A DNA stretch of 64,000 nucleotides, from NCBI RefSeq assembly GCF_050947875.1, contig NC_134572.1:133231105-133295104 (forward strand). Reading direction: 5' to 3'. Within the stretch, counting starts at the first letter, position 1. Each line of letters begins with the position of its first letter. Source of the DNA: Dermacentor variabilis (lineage: Eukaryota > Arthropoda > Arachnida > Ixodida > Ixodidae). The position numbers and the translations under genes were made by a program. Shown one piece after another: positions 48,801 to 60,500 of this stretch. A model generated the notes under the pieces. The model saw nothing but the letters and a program-made list of their open reading frames with translations, made no database searches and was not told the origin of the DNA.

Positions 48801-49017
48801 GCACACCGTATGACATTAGAGAAGTGGCACACATCTGTATCCACCCAAGATCGCTTGCATTCCCTCGACCCCTCTATGCAACTGCGGCTGTTATTAGGGC
48901 TTCCGCGAAATGAGGAAACAATGCTGTGCCACTTACGCTTGGGCGTCACATTCACCAATGCATATACGATTTTGATTGGAATGGCTGATAGCGCCGACTG
49001 CAATGCCTGCGGTGTTG
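45896..49017 (+). pseudogene. LINE copy B ORF2 (EN-RT-RNase H), dead
   Basis: The endonuclease is well preserved in one frame (45911-46957): QWNARGL, ICEPN, ITGDFNANRHIWG, NSDHIPTY. A frameshift near 46930 and a small loss at 47135 (before the usual PGPDGI motif) precede RT: YRPIALASC, GFRRGRSSIDSVIDL, VPQSGVLSP and an intact YADD (47788-47799). RT ends near 48042 with further frame breaks. A deletion at 48300 removes the linker. RNase H follows: IYTDGSST, FCDSKAALQ, a TGA at 48598, QWLPGHC. The last residues CNACGVE are at about 49000-49017, where the sequence inverts. Confidence 0.8.
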
Positions 49018-49385
49018 AGAGAGAGAGAGAGAGAAAATGATAAAAGAAAGCTAGGGAGGTTAACCAGGACTGAGCCCGGTTGGCTACCCTACACTGGGGA
49101 AAGGGAAAGGGGGACGGAAAGATTAAAAGAAGAGAAAGTCCACTGGAGATATCAGCCGGTCACTCAGTCCGGATCATAGACGCTGACTCAATCCGGTCGC
49201 TTTCAAATATCGCAGCAGCACTTTTGTGGCCTTTTGTAGCTGCGATATGCGAGGCCATGGTCCCAAGATCTTGTTCAAGGTGAACGGCCTTCCATCTAGT
49301 TGATTGAGAGCTGTGCAGAGGTCTTGCCTTTCATTTTCAAAAGATGGGCAGTAGCACAGTATGTGTTCTAAACTAAGATACATTG
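49018..49385 (-). pseudogene. Inverted 3' terminus of copy B (or separate insertion)
   Basis: The minus strand reads SLEHILCYCPSF, LNQLDGRPFTLNKILG and LLRYLKATGLSQRL to a stop at 49174. A 3' UTR follows with the GCCAACCGGGCTCAG and GGTTAACCTCCCTAGC motifs and a (CT)n end at 49018. It begins at nearly the exact residue where the plus-strand ORF2 of copy B stops (CNACGVE|SLEHILC). It is therefore best explained as the missing end of copy B, inverted. Confidence 0.75.
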
Positions 49386-49826
49386 CAACTTATAGAAAAT
49401 GGCTACGTGACGCCAAAAAACAAAGAAAGAGGAAGAGATAACGCGATACAAGAGAATGAATCTACTACATACTACAGCTAACATAAAACTGTCAACAAAT
49501 ACACAATGGTGCAAACATCGCAATATAGATTCCTGTACACAGTATAGTGAATGTAAAACAATGGAGCGAGAATGACAATGAGCAAATAACCTATAAGAGG
49601 GCCTGCAGTTTCCAGGATCTCGGCACTAAGTACACTGAACCGAAGAGGGGATCTCTTATTTAAAACTACAGGAAAGAAAAACTAAACAATAAGATGACAT
49701 AAGTGAACTGAATCTGAAAGTGGCAGAAGTAGGAAATAAAATCAAGGATGTTAATAAGAATTTGCTCTTTACGTGACCAACAAATGTATCGTAATTGGTA
49801 AGACATGCAACATCTGAGAGCTCATT
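49386..49826. other. Probable 3' UTR/flank of the next LINE
   Basis: AT-rich, no ORF. It may include the 3' UTR of the CR1-like fragment to the right, but no terminal repeat was seen to fix the end. Confidence 0.3.
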
Positions 49827-51274
49827 TCAGTGTCTGATAACGACAAGAAGTGGAGAGTTAAAAAAGTAGTTAGTTCGCCCATATATACGCTGCAATTTCA
49901 ATGAATGGTCTAGTTGAGGAAGAACGCGATAAGCCGACATGATGTAACTCGTGGCGAAGGGTGAATGACTGTGATAATATTTTTGGAAAAAAGACAGCAG
50001 TGCCTGATGCCTGCGATCTGCAAGCGAAGGTAATTTGAGCGATGTTTTTATTTCCGTAACGCTAAATGTTCGAGAGTATTTCCTTGCAATGAAACCAGCT
50101 GCTTTGTTCTCACGCGATTCTAGTTTGTTCGTTAGGTATATTTGATGAAGGTTCCATAGTATAGATGCATACTCTATTTTCGAGCGTACTAATGTAGTGT
50201 AAGCTAGTAATCTTGTATCTGTTTCAGCAGAGTGTAGGTTGCACCCCATGACCCCTAGTGCGCGAGATGGTTTGCTAACCACCTCATCAATATGACGATT
50301 CCACGAAATATCCAATTTCAAGTTAATTCCTAACTTTTTTACATTAGGCATCTTTTCGATGCGCTTGTTATTTAATGTGTAATGGCATTCGCTTGCGATG
50401 TTTTATGCAGTAAACACAATGGCTTTTGTTTTGAAAACATTTGTTTCCACCTACCGCATTTCGCACCGTTTATTTTGTTTAGATCATCCTGGAACGGTGT
50501 CATCATGCGAAAGTGACCGATATACAGTGACCGATCTGCATATAGCGCAGTCCTCTGCAAACAATCGTAATGTAAAGTATGGCTTCGTTTAGGTGATTCA
50601 CGTGTATTATAAACAAAATCGGTCAAAATACGGTTCCCTGCGGCACCCCAGATTTCAGTTTGGCTAAGTGATATAGGTGTTGATTTACAGAAACTGTCTG
50701 GTGAGCGGCCCGTTAAAAAGCTTTCAATCCACTTGAGAATTTTCGTGTTTATGTTTAGGTGTGAAAGTTTCTTTAATAAGTGAATATGTGGAGCCTTATC
50801 AAAAGCTTTCTTGAAACCTATAAACACGGCATGTACTTCCGATAAAGGATGTAGGGTGTTATGGACATCAGTAAATAATTAGAATAACTGCGTTTCGCAG
50901 GAACGTCTTTTTAGAAAACCATGCTGATTATGGAACGCAAAATCGTGTTTCGTTAGGTGTTTCATAACTGCTGATGATATAATATGCTCTAGATGTTTGG
51001 AAGCGATGTTAGTTAGCGAAATAGGTCTGTAATTCGAAGCTATTGAAGGGTCACCGGATTTTAGTACGGTAATAACGTGAGAGATTTTCCAGTCATCTGG
51101 CACACGCCCGGGGTCGATAGACTGCTGGCGCAAAGCGGCTAAATTAGGGCATATGGAAGGCTGGGTTACTTTCAGAAGTTTTGGGCATATACCATCACGA
51201 CCTGGTGAAGAGTCAATTAGCAATTGATCTATAGCTGTTGATATGCCCGTTTGGGTGATAGTTACGTCATCCAT
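49827..51274 (-). pseudogene. CR1-like LINE RT fragment
   Basis: The minus strand reads SSPGRDGICPKLLK, VPDDWKISHVITVLKSGD, YRPISLTNIASKHLEHII and QHGFLKRRSCETQL, then a stop (TAA). In the same frame it continues VFIGFKKAFDKAPH and WIESFLTGR. A YADRS remnant of the catalytic YADD lies near 50550. A second frame gives LGINLKLDISWNRHI, YASILWN and the C-terminal helix region to 49827. The palm and thumb order is that of CR1/L2-type RTs, which lack RNase H. The endonuclease is missing, so it is 5'-truncated. The nonsense codon, altered catalytic motif and frameshift make it dead. Confidence 0.8.
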
Positions 51275-51627
51275 ATTAGCACTTAAACATGTAAAGTGCT
51301 CACTGTAACTTACTCTATGTCAATGTGAAAAGCATTTGCTAAGCTAATTTTTCATAAATCAGCGGAACATCTCACGTAACCAGCACGCGGAGAACAGGCT
51401 GGCTTTGGCTATAGGGACATTCAACAACTTATCCAATCCCGGCTATCATGCAATCCATTGCGAAGTGTTCAGAATCTAACAAACCATCCATGTGACTAAC
51501 TTTAACGACAAAATGTGCTCGATTTAACATAGATAAGAGCAGTCATGAAAGCGAAAACAAAGTGCACGTGAATATAGCTTCGTAAATATCGATATCGTTG
51601 TTCACAGTTGCCATAATTCTTCACAAG
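51275..51627. other. No gene seen
   Basis: AT-rich flank of the CR1-like fragment. Nothing supported. Confidence 0.5.
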
Positions 51628-51720
51628 TGAGAGAGCAAGGACAGGAAAGGCAGGGAGGTCAACCAGACGAGTACTCGGTTTGCTACCCTACACTGTGGGT
51701 GAGGGAAAGGGAGAAAATAC
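51628..51720 (-). mobile_element. LINE 3'-UTR module, A/B family
   Basis: GAGAGAGCAAGGACAGG, GGGAGGTCAACCAGACGAG, TTTGCTACCCTACACTG and a purine run, the same tail as at 785-915 and very similar to it. No ORF2 sequence is attached, so the copy is either extremely 5'-truncated or a SINE using the LINE tail. Confidence 0.65.
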
Positions 51721-53243
51721 CAATTATGAAGGGAAGCCAGGCAAGGAAACGCAGTCTATCAATTATTATTCACTGCGTTCTTGCAATAAATATTCGAGAG
51801 CTGGCTTGCGTGTAGAATGAGTTATGTGTGAGGATTAAGAGGAAAGTGCTCAGCGAGCAAGGATTTACAGATGGCATTGTACTTTCCAGGAAGGCTGGAG
51901 TTGACTTGCAACAAATGATGGAGGGCCAGAACCAGCAAATGCTAAGGTCCTAAATGCTAAGATTCAAAGAATAATACGCGAAACACTTGATTAATCTGCA
52001 AGCCTTCATGATTGTTAGTCAGCCTCGTGAAGTAATGAGGGTTATGTAGGCCAAGTAGTAACTCAGGATCCCGAAGGTGAGAAGCAAATCTCCAGAATAA
52101 TGAAAATGAGTTGGAGGCTTAGAGCGGATATCACTCATGCTATTACACATTGACAGGCAACTATCCAATAAAAATGCAGACAAAATTATATGACCAGTAC
52201 ATTCTAAAACATATGGGGCCGTAGCTTACACATAATTAAAAAAATCTCGAAAGAAAAGCACTAGACCTCATTGATTCCTTCGGCTGTGAACTCATTTGAA
52301 GCGACAGCAGCATCCTCCTACATTGAAGACCACTATTTTTTTGTTTGCTTGCTTTTTACTGAAATAATTGCGGTCTCCCTCCAATCAGCAATGTGCAAGA
52401 AACGAGCAGTAGTAGGGTTCTTAGGTTGAGGTGAGTGATGGCTGCTGTCGTAGAATAGTTTAATAACTTAAAGTAAGGATTTGGAAAATGAATTTATTAT
52501 TATTATATAAATAATTATATATTCCGCATTAGAGAAAGGTGTTGTTCGGATAAGCAAGTTCCGAATTCATCTTCTTTGTGACGTGCGCAACTTCCCTTCG
52601 GTATAGCATAGTATTGCATTTTGTGGAAATCTAAATACGTGTACAGGCTTTACCACTTTCAGAATACTCATGTCTAAGTAGACTGGACTTATTTAAAGCA
52701 AATGTACAGCTTTATAGAAATTTATGTTCTCATGTGTTTGGCCAGAGGCTTATGGTATCTTTTTCATCAATGCGGTCCAAGGTATTACTATTCCGATATA
52801 TTTGATTCTGAAAATCTTGGTACATCATATTTATTTTCGTTTCTATTGTGTGTTATCATGCGAAGGCTACCGTGAAGTTAGTGTAATAAGTTTCATGTAG
52901 TTGTTAAGGCAGTCACATTTTCTTTTCCCATTCTTCTGCGGGGCAACGTCCAAGCCATGGAAGCACCCTTTGTGCCGGCAGCCTGGCATTTTAGATGACC
53001 TTCCAGTATGAAGCTTCCTTACACCATTTCTGGAATTCACTGTTCTTGTAAACCAGTGCTTAGGTCGTAGCTGATGGGGCAGTTGCTGCGCTAAGCAATC
53101 CTTTCTTTTCATGCTGAATGAATAGTTTTGAAGGCCCCAGCTGCATATTAATCAACTCTGATGACAAAGCTTATACTACATCTAATTTCACGAGCAAAGG
53201 ACGCATTCCCACCTGCAAGATTTGAGAGAAATTTTTATTTCTT
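51721..53243. other. No gene established
   Basis: AT-rich. A minus-strand frame at 52867-53112 (81 codons) contains CRHKGCFHG and CDC words but no domain I recognise. Confidence 0.4.
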
Positions 53244-53670
53244 CCTGCAGAGAAAGAGAGAGAGATAGAGGATGAGAAGTCATCAGAGAAAGACAGGGAG
53301 GTTAACGAGACTGAGCCCGGCAGGCTACCCTGCGCTGGGGAAGGGCGAAGGTGTTGAAAGTGGAGAGGAAATCGAAAAATTCACAGCGTGCAATAGTACA
53401 CAAAATCAAGCGTTTATCGCTGAGTCAGTCACAAGCGGTCATATAGGTTGGTGCATTTCAAGAAACGCAGCAGCGTTTTTGTGGTTTTGTACATAACGGA
53501 CGCACGAATCCACAACCGCAAGATATTTTTTGTGGAAAAGACATTCACCTAGGTACCCTAAAGCTGTCGGAAGCTCAATCCTCTCATATTCGTTATGTTG
53601 GGTAGCCACACAAGAGTTGTTTCTTTCTTCTACACAACATGTGCGGCAATTCTCACTGTTCGCCATTCCT
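53244..53670 (-). pseudogene. LINE fragment F, C-terminus plus 3' UTR
   Basis: Minus-strand frame 53666-53439 reads ANSENCRTCCVEE, then ALGYLGECLF and NHKNAAAFLEMHQPI. It has the Cys pair and terminal helix layout of the A/B-family ORF2 tail but diverged sequence. The 3' UTR module follows (GGTAGCCTGCCGGGCTC, TCGTTAACCTCCCTG) and ends in a CT-rich tract at 53244. A related subfamily with the same 3' tail. Confidence 0.65.
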
Positions 53671-53849
53671 AATGATTAGGCGCTCGTAAAAGAAGCCACC
53701 ATTTCGTCAAGGACAATTTCCATGCGATGAGCGTAGTCATTCGCGTACAGCATAGTGCTTGTTATGGCCTCCGAAATACATGCTCAACCTTTACCGCTCC
53801 CAGAGTCGGTGCAGAACACAAAGCCTTGCTGCTGTTGGCCAGCGCTGTT

Positions 53850-53950
53850 GTTGCGCGATGGCTCACTGGTCAGCGCAGTCACAGCAGGATTGCAGCAGCG
53901 ACAGGGGTTCGAATCCCTGTGGTGGTCGTTCGGCACAAACATTTTTTCCC
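53850..53950 (+). mobile_element. tRNA-like SINE head
   Basis: A-box-like TGGCTCACTGG near 53858 and a perfect B box GGTTCGAATCC at 53906-53916, about 38 bp apart. Sequence beyond the B box (GGTCGTTCGGCACAAACATT) does not close a tRNA acceptor stem. Probably another SINE family represented once here; a tRNA pseudogene is the alternative. Confidence 0.45.
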
Positions 53951-55763
53951 CCGCTATGACGATGGTGAAGCTGGGGATGACGAGGCGGCCTGATGACGAC
54001 GACATTGTTGTCAGCGTAACCGAATGGGCGGACTGATGGGCGCACAAAGCAAACCCAGTTTCGAGCCCTTAGCTACTGCCGCAGTAAAAGCTGAGGACGC
54101 TGCAACGTGTGATGGCACGAAAAACGATAAGCATGACATAAAGATGCAGGAAGGCAGCCATATGGGCTCGTGGTAATTGATGTTATATAGCTGAAATGTA
54201 GGAAAAGTGGAGTTGGGCAGAGAATGGAACGCGTAGCATAGATAAAGGTCGGCTACTAAAGAGTGGTAGAAATAGTATATAACACTATGGAATTTCGTAA
54301 GTGAACCTCACTTGAATTTAATTAATCATATGCAATAATTAGGATTCAATTTGCACTCATTCCGCCAAGCATCATATGCATGTATACTAAGAAAATGCGC
54401 GAATCCTCGTACCCAGTGCACACTGCCTAGTTTAGCGCAGTTTGATTAAAGTACGTAAACTTAAAGAATTGTGTTGACGAATACAGCGAAATTTCAAGAA
54501 AAGAACAGGCCCAGCGGCCTGAGACAGCCTAGAAACTGTTGTTTAATCGCTTATTCAGTTTCTATTGTTTACTACACTTCTGCGTGTCTTTCCTTTCGTG
54601 CCACAGCTAATCTCATTGAAATGCGAGTAAAAAAATTTTCCAGCATTGCGTATGCATGAATTCTTCATGGCAACGTTTTAATGCAACTGTACACCATACA
54701 TCTTGCCTCCACTCCCCCCCCCCTCGGCTCTCAACACAGACACACACGGAGAGACTGGTAAGTGAAACAAAAAATAATAAACGGCACAGATCTGAAGCCC
54801 CCCCCCCCCAAAAAAAAAAACAGCAGTATGCGTGAGCACGAAGTGCGTATGGAGGAATTAAATCATCGTTTCAATCCAACACGTAAAGGCTGCATTTCCT
54901 AAATGCACAAGATAGCCAAAATGGCAATAAAGAAATCTTGTGGCTACACCTGACTACACTCAGCACTCTTGTCATACTTTTTAGTGGCCATCTCCTTTTT
55001 ACCTAACTCTCTCGACGTCGCCTTGTGTTCACCTCTCCGCAGCATTATCTCGCACAAAAGCTGAACGGTTCGCTCAGTCTTGGAGCATGCAATGATTTAT
55101 GTAAGCACTCGCGTATACAGTGCGTTTGTTTTGGAAAAAACGACAAGCAGTGCAAGCGGGTTTGAAACCGCGGAAAGCAATAACAAACAATAAAGAAGGC
55201 GCCCCGTGTGTTGTACGATGCTCAGTGCTGAAGGGCGCCGCGCGTCGTTCGTCATACTCGCGGCGTTAAATCATAGCACGAAGATGGCGAAAAGACGAAG
55301 CCCAGGGAGAGGCGACGATCGACGCATCCACCGAATGACGAAAAGACGACGCCAACCGAAGGAAATCGCAAAAAAGTTACATAAAAAATACATAAATCAA
55401 AAAGAATAAAGAAAGAACGACCAGCAGCAGAAAGCGGGAAAAGATGAAGCTGAATGCTATGGGCAAGAACGAAGTTAGGCACACGAAAGCTTTCCCTGAT
55501 CTTTGCAGGCGAGCGACCGTAGAGGGAAAAATGATTACCGGGCTGCGAAAGGGAGGGATGGCATGAGCAAAATGGATTTTTAATATCCTGCTCCGAACAT
55601 TTAGATTGATAAACTTTGTGTGTGTCACGCTTAGCTTTGTCCTTGGCTCATGCGCGCGCTTTGATCCGTGATACGGGTTTGACCGGGCCTACCGTACTGT
55701 TTCTCTAGAACAGCTACTACTAGTGCTTTTTTTTTGCTTTGTGTCTTGCGTTTAGACGGCTGG
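53951..55763. other. No gene seen
   Basis: Intergenic with a C-run at 54714-54723 and adjacent C and A runs at 54799-54822. A plus-strand basic frame at 55206-55409 has no recognisable domain. It leads up to the target site of the I-like element. Confidence 0.4.
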
Positions 55764-55777
55764 AGTTTCTGGGATAT
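55764..55777 (+). repeat. Target-site duplication, left copy
   Basis: AGTTTCTGGGATAT, identical over all 14 bp to 61394-61407. The neighbouring bases on both sides differ, which fixes the length at 14. Confidence 0.95.
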
Positions 55778-56292
55778 CCCCGCAGGGGCGTCTGCGTCAG
55801 CAGGCGTTTGGTGTGTTGCGACACCACGTACCCGAGCACACGAGGGTTGGACCCTCCCGCGTGTAGCCGTGCGCGGCTTAGCCGTGTCTGGGGAAAGGGG
55901 GATCCTGGAGGTTGAGCCGAAGCTGGGTGTTTGGACCTTTGAGGACCCCGGCGGAGGCAACACACCTCTTTGGCCTCTGCTTCACATAGACGGCACCTCC
56001 AGACTGACCCACCTGGAGGAAATCGGCAGTCGCCTTTTCCTGTCCTCCTCTGCAATCTTCGTCTTTCTCTCCCACTTTCCCATCTTTCCTGTCTTCTCTT
56101 CACTTCTTATTACTTCCGTATTTCCTGGCGGCAAGGGTTAACCGTGTGTGATATATTCAACCTTGGGTATATACATTAGGTTATAGTGGCGCTGTATAGC
56201 TGGCGTCTGCAGGTTTCTTGGAACCTGTAGCGTCCCCTTGTTGGGCTCCGTGGTGGGTGGCTACCACCGCCGCCGAATTTTGAAACCATCCA
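55778..56292 (+). promoter_or_regulatory. 5' UTR / presumed internal promoter of the LINE
   Basis: It begins CCCCGCAGGGGCG and includes a pyrimidine-rich block (56030-56130). LINEs of this type usually carry an internal pol II promoter at their very 5' end; that function is inferred. Open frames across it on both strands are not conserved-looking. Confidence 0.5.
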
Positions 56293-57471
56293 ATGGCAGA
56301 AGCGTTCCCGCGACTTTCAGATCGGCCTCTGAAAAGAGGTCGCACCGAAGCAGCATTCCAGTTCTTTTTAAAACCAAGCGAAGACACATTTCCGAAATAC
56401 CACGTTCTTCATAGTGAAGGCAACACCACCGTTAGAAAACTGTCACCATTCACAGTATCGAAATGCCTAGCAAACACAATTGGATCGGGTTACAAGGCCT
56501 CAAAGATGGCTAGCGGAGACCTCCTCCTTGAACTGACCAAGAAAAGTCAACTAGAAAAGCTCGCCGAACTCACCAATATCGGTGACATCAAAGTAACAAT
56601 CTCTCCACACCGCTCACTCAACACTAGCAGGGGAGTTATATCTGAAGAAGACTTCTTGAACCTCAGCGACGAAGAGCTACTCGATGGATTTCAAGAGCAA
56701 AACGTAATTAAGGTTCAGAGAATAACACTACGACGAAATGACCAACAGATCCCGACGAAACATGTAATTTTGACATTTGGTAGTAGCACTGTCCCTAATT
56801 CACTCGACGCTGGATATCTGAAAATCAACGTCAGACCGTACATACCCAACCCAAGGCGGTGTTTCAAGTGCCAGAGGTTCGGGCATGCATCTCAATCATG
56901 CAGAGGAAAGGAAACATGCGCGAAGTGTAGTGCCAACGACCATCCATCTGACAACTGCAATGCTCCCGCACAATGTGTCAATTGCAAGGGCGATCATCCT
57001 GCTTACTCGCGGAGCTGCCCTTGCTGGAAAAGAGAAAAAGAAATAATTGCACTCACAGTAAAGGAAAAGATTTCATTCTACGAAGCGAGGAAAAGACTAG
57101 GGCACTTACCTCAAACAAGCTATGCCAGTGTGACGGGCCAGGGGGCAGCGACACACCGGCCTCAGGAATCTGCAGGGTCCACGTCCGGTACCCCTGTAGA
57201 GACCCCAACCGCCCCCTTGGTGGCTGCAGCCATTGCTGCTCCATCAGCAACGAAGACCACAGTGCCGCAGGGCCCTAAGTTGAACCGCACTCCACGGCCC
57301 GAGACGCGTGTCTCGGCGCCTGGCTCTCGATCGTCCAGCGCCTCGGGAAAGGCGATGGATGTCGATCCGAAAACCCCGGCGTCATTGACGCCAAAAGACC
57401 CGCGTTCCTTGGAGCGCTTACAGAAGGATAAGCATATTATACCTTCGCTAAGAAAAGGAAAGGTAACCTGA
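56293..57471 (+). CDS. LINE ORF1 protein (gag-like, CCHC zinc knuckles)
   Basis: 392 residues. ORF1 proteins coat the element RNA and help assemble the retrotransposition RNP. The N-terminal half (about residues 30-185) has the fold-like pattern common to I/Jockey-type gag (GDLLLELT, ISPHRSLNTSRGVIS, VQRITLRRND, VRPYIPNPRRCFKC). Three knuckles follow: C190-C193-H198-C203, C209-C212-H217-C222 and C228-C231-H235-C242. A basic segment (CWKREKEI) and a Pro/Ala/Thr-rich low-complexity tail complete it. The ATG at 56293 is the first in frame and fits the element layout. No internal stop. Translation of ORF2 presumably uses re-initiation or an independent start, since 99 bp separate the ORFs. Confidence 0.92.
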   Translation: MAEAFPRLSDRPLKRGRTEAAFQFFLKPSEDTFPKYHVLHSEGNTTVRKLSPFTVSKCLANTIGSGYKASKMASGDLLLELTKKSQLEKLAELTNIGDIKVTISPHRSLNTSRGVISEEDFLNLSDEELLDGFQEQNVIKVQRITLRRNDQQIPTKHVILTFGSSTVPNSLDAGYLKINVRPYIPNPRRCFKCQRFGHASQSCRGKETCAKCSANDHPSDNCNAPAQCVNCKGDHPAYSRSCPCWKREKEIIALTVKEKISFYEARKRLGHLPQTSYASVTGQGAATHRPQESAGSTSGTPVETPTAPLVAAAIAAPSATKTTVPQGPKLNRTPRPETRVSAPGSRSSSASGKAMDVDPKTPASLTPKDPRSLERLQKDKHIIPSLRKGKVT

Positions 57472-57570
57472 ACGGTTACCGCCTTTCGTAAGAGTAATCA
57501 GCTTTTAAATACATGTCACCTACAACTCGTAAGCTCACACACACAAGTTTTTTTTTTCAATCCCAATAAC

Positions 57571-60500
57571 ATGGCTTTCATCATTCATTGGAATTGCAGA
57601 GGCCTAATTCACAATCTAGGTGACATCAAAGACATTTTAAATAAGTTATCACCAGTGGCATTCTGCCTTCAAGAAACGAACCTAGGACCAAAGCATACAA
57701 ATTTTCTTAAAGGCTTTACAATCATAAGAAAGGACCGCGAGCAGTCCAGTCGTCTATCGGGAGGTGTCGCTATTGTCGTTCAAGGCGGCATTCCTACACG
57801 GAACGTTTCACTAAATACTGCCTTTGAGGCAGTAGCTGCCACCGTTTTAACTTTTAAGACTGTCACCATCTGTTCGTTATACATCCCTCCCCATACCCAT
57901 TTCACAACTCGAGATTTAGAAAATTTAATTGACCAGCTGCCGGAGCCTTTTGTTTTAGTTGGAGATTTCAATGCTCACTGTACTCTTTGGGGTAGCGATA
58001 AGAATGACCAAAGAGGACAACTTATCGAAAATTTTATTTTGACTAATAACATCTGTCTTTTAAATTCAGGTGCGCCAACTCATTTCTCAACGAGCTCACA
58101 TAATTTTAGCTGCATTGATTTAGCGTTTTGCTCTCCGGATATATTTAGCGATCTTAAATGGGACGTACTGGAGAATCCATATCGCAGTGATCATATACCT
58201 GCTTTAATCCACCTTCCATCAACACTACCCATTATATCTCAAAAACCACGCCGCTGGATGTTACAAATGGCCGACTGGACTGTTTTTACAGAAAGTGCCA
58301 GGCTGGAGGAACTTAATTTAACAGACCTAAGCATTGAGGAAATTAATGAAAAGTTTACCAATTGCATAATTTCTGCAGCTGAAAAGGCCATTCCGCAGTC
58401 TTCTGGCGTGGTTCGGAAAAACCTGAATCCTTGGTGGACACGTGAATGCACCGTAGCAAAAAAGCAGCAGAACAAGGCCTGGGGAATTTTACGCAGATAC
58501 CCAACACAAAACAATTTTCTCAATTTCAAACAAGCCAGAGCGAAAGCCCGATTTATTCGGAGACAGGCGGAAAAATTGTCTTGGCGAAAATATGTATCTA
58601 CAATTAATAGCACCGTCACATCCAAAAGGATGTGGGACCAGGTCAGGAAGTTTAAGGGGGACTACTCATCATACACGATACCCATACTCACACCTTCAGG
58701 CACTCAGACAACTCTACAAGAACAAGCGAATATACTTGGGGAACATTTCTATAACGTCTCTAGCTCGGCTAATTATACAAACAGGTTCTTAAAATACAAA
58801 CTGTCGGCAGAAAAAGAGAAACTACCAACTACTAGTATGTCAAGGGACGAATACAACGCTCCATTTACGTTACAAGAGCTTAACAGGGTTCTCTGTACTG
58901 GCAAGAAAACTGCAGTAGGTCCGGACCGGATCCATTATTCTATGCTCGCACACCTGTCTCAAGCATCCGTAGATGTTCTCCTTAAATTTTTTAACAAAAT
59001 ATTTGAATCTGGAAGCATGCCAAAAAGTTGGAAAAACGCAATAGTTGTGCCATTTTTAAAACCAGGTAAATCCCCCACATCCCCAAGCAGCTTTCGACCC
59101 ATTGCCCTGACAAGTTGTTTGGCGAAAACATATGAAAGTATCGTAAATGCCAGATTAACTTTCACGCTTCATATACGGAACTCCATTGATTCTCATCAGT
59201 GCGGCTATAAAAAAGGGTGTTCAACGACAGACCACCTCGTCCGACTTGAACACGAAATACGTGAGGCATTCGTACACAAACAGCACCGCCTGGCAGTGTT
59301 CTTCGATTTAGAAAAAGCGTATGACACCACGTGGAGGTTTGGAATCTTACGTGACCTCGCCGCGCTAGGAATCCGTGGCAAAATGCTAAACTGTATCGCA
59401 GATTTTATATCCAACAGAACATTCCAAATCCGTCTAGGCACTGCGCTCTCGCGCACGTTTATCCAAGAAAACGGCGTGCCACAGGGTTGCGTACTTAGCA
59501 CAACACTCTTTATTGTAAAAATGAACTCTATCAACAAAGTCATTCCCACTTCTGTTATGCACTCCATATACGTCGATGACTTGCAAATAGCCTGCCGCGC
59601 TTCAAACTTACCAACATGTGAAAGGCAGCTCCAGATAACAATAAATAAACTAATGGAGTGGGCAGAGAAAAATGGCTTCCGCTTCTCTACTCAGAAAACT
59701 GTTGCAGTGCTATTTTCGCAAAAACGAGGGTTGTACTTAGACCCGGATTTAAAGTTGAATGATGTTGCGCTGCAGGTAAAACAGGAATATAAATTCTTTG
59801 GAGTCATCTTCGACAAAAAACTAAACTTCCTTGCCCACATTAGAGCACTGAAGGTTAAGGCAAATAAAGCATTGAATATCCTCAAAGTGTTATCTCATAA
59901 GCACTGGGGTTCCGACCGAACGTGTCTTTTACGTATTTACCGGTCTCTTGTTCGTAGCTTTTTAGACTACGGCTCCATTGTTTACGGCTCAGCCAGACAA
60001 TCCTACATCCAACGACTTGATCCAGTACATAAGCTTGGACTGCGACTGGCAAGTGGCGCCTACAGAACGTCACCTGTCCAAAGTTTATATGTTGAGTGTA
60101 ATGAACCCTCATTACAGCAGCGCAGAGCATTACTCACTTTTTCCTACGTACTAAGAATTCAGTCATCACCACAACACATATGCTACAACATCCTCACACA
60201 ATGCAACTCACGCCTACACTATACAAATAAACCGAACATGATCAAACCGCTTGTCCTGCGATATGAGGAATATGTCCGGGATTATGACATTCCTTGCGAG
60301 GTCCTCGAGGTTGCCAGAAAGCCACAGCGTTTGCCCCCATGGCACGACTTTGAACCGCTGTGTGACTGGACATTAACACATTTAAAGAAGAAAGACACCC
60401 CACGCGAACATATTACACAAGAATTCCGTGAACTTCAGAACAAATATCAAAATAACGTGCAATATTACACTGATGGCTCCAAAACGAAAGAACACGTGGG

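Larger units (their letters stand above)
44376..49385 (+). mobile_element. LINE copy B, same family as copy A, 3' end inverted
   Basis: Plus-strand order is ORF1 (44516-45846), then ORF2 (about 45896-49017), then the family's C-terminus and 3' UTR in reverse orientation (49385 down to 49018). Similarity to copy A covers both ORFs, so this was a near full-length insertion. The 5' limit is approximate. No target-site duplication was identified. Confidence 0.8.

Noticed and set aside
53858..53925. Functional tRNA gene
   Set aside because: The B box is perfect, but I could not draw a full cloverleaf with matching acceptor arms.
55631..55963. 110-codon minus-strand ORF across the LINE 5' junction
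   Set aside because: It spans the insertion boundary at 55778, so it cannot be an old gene.
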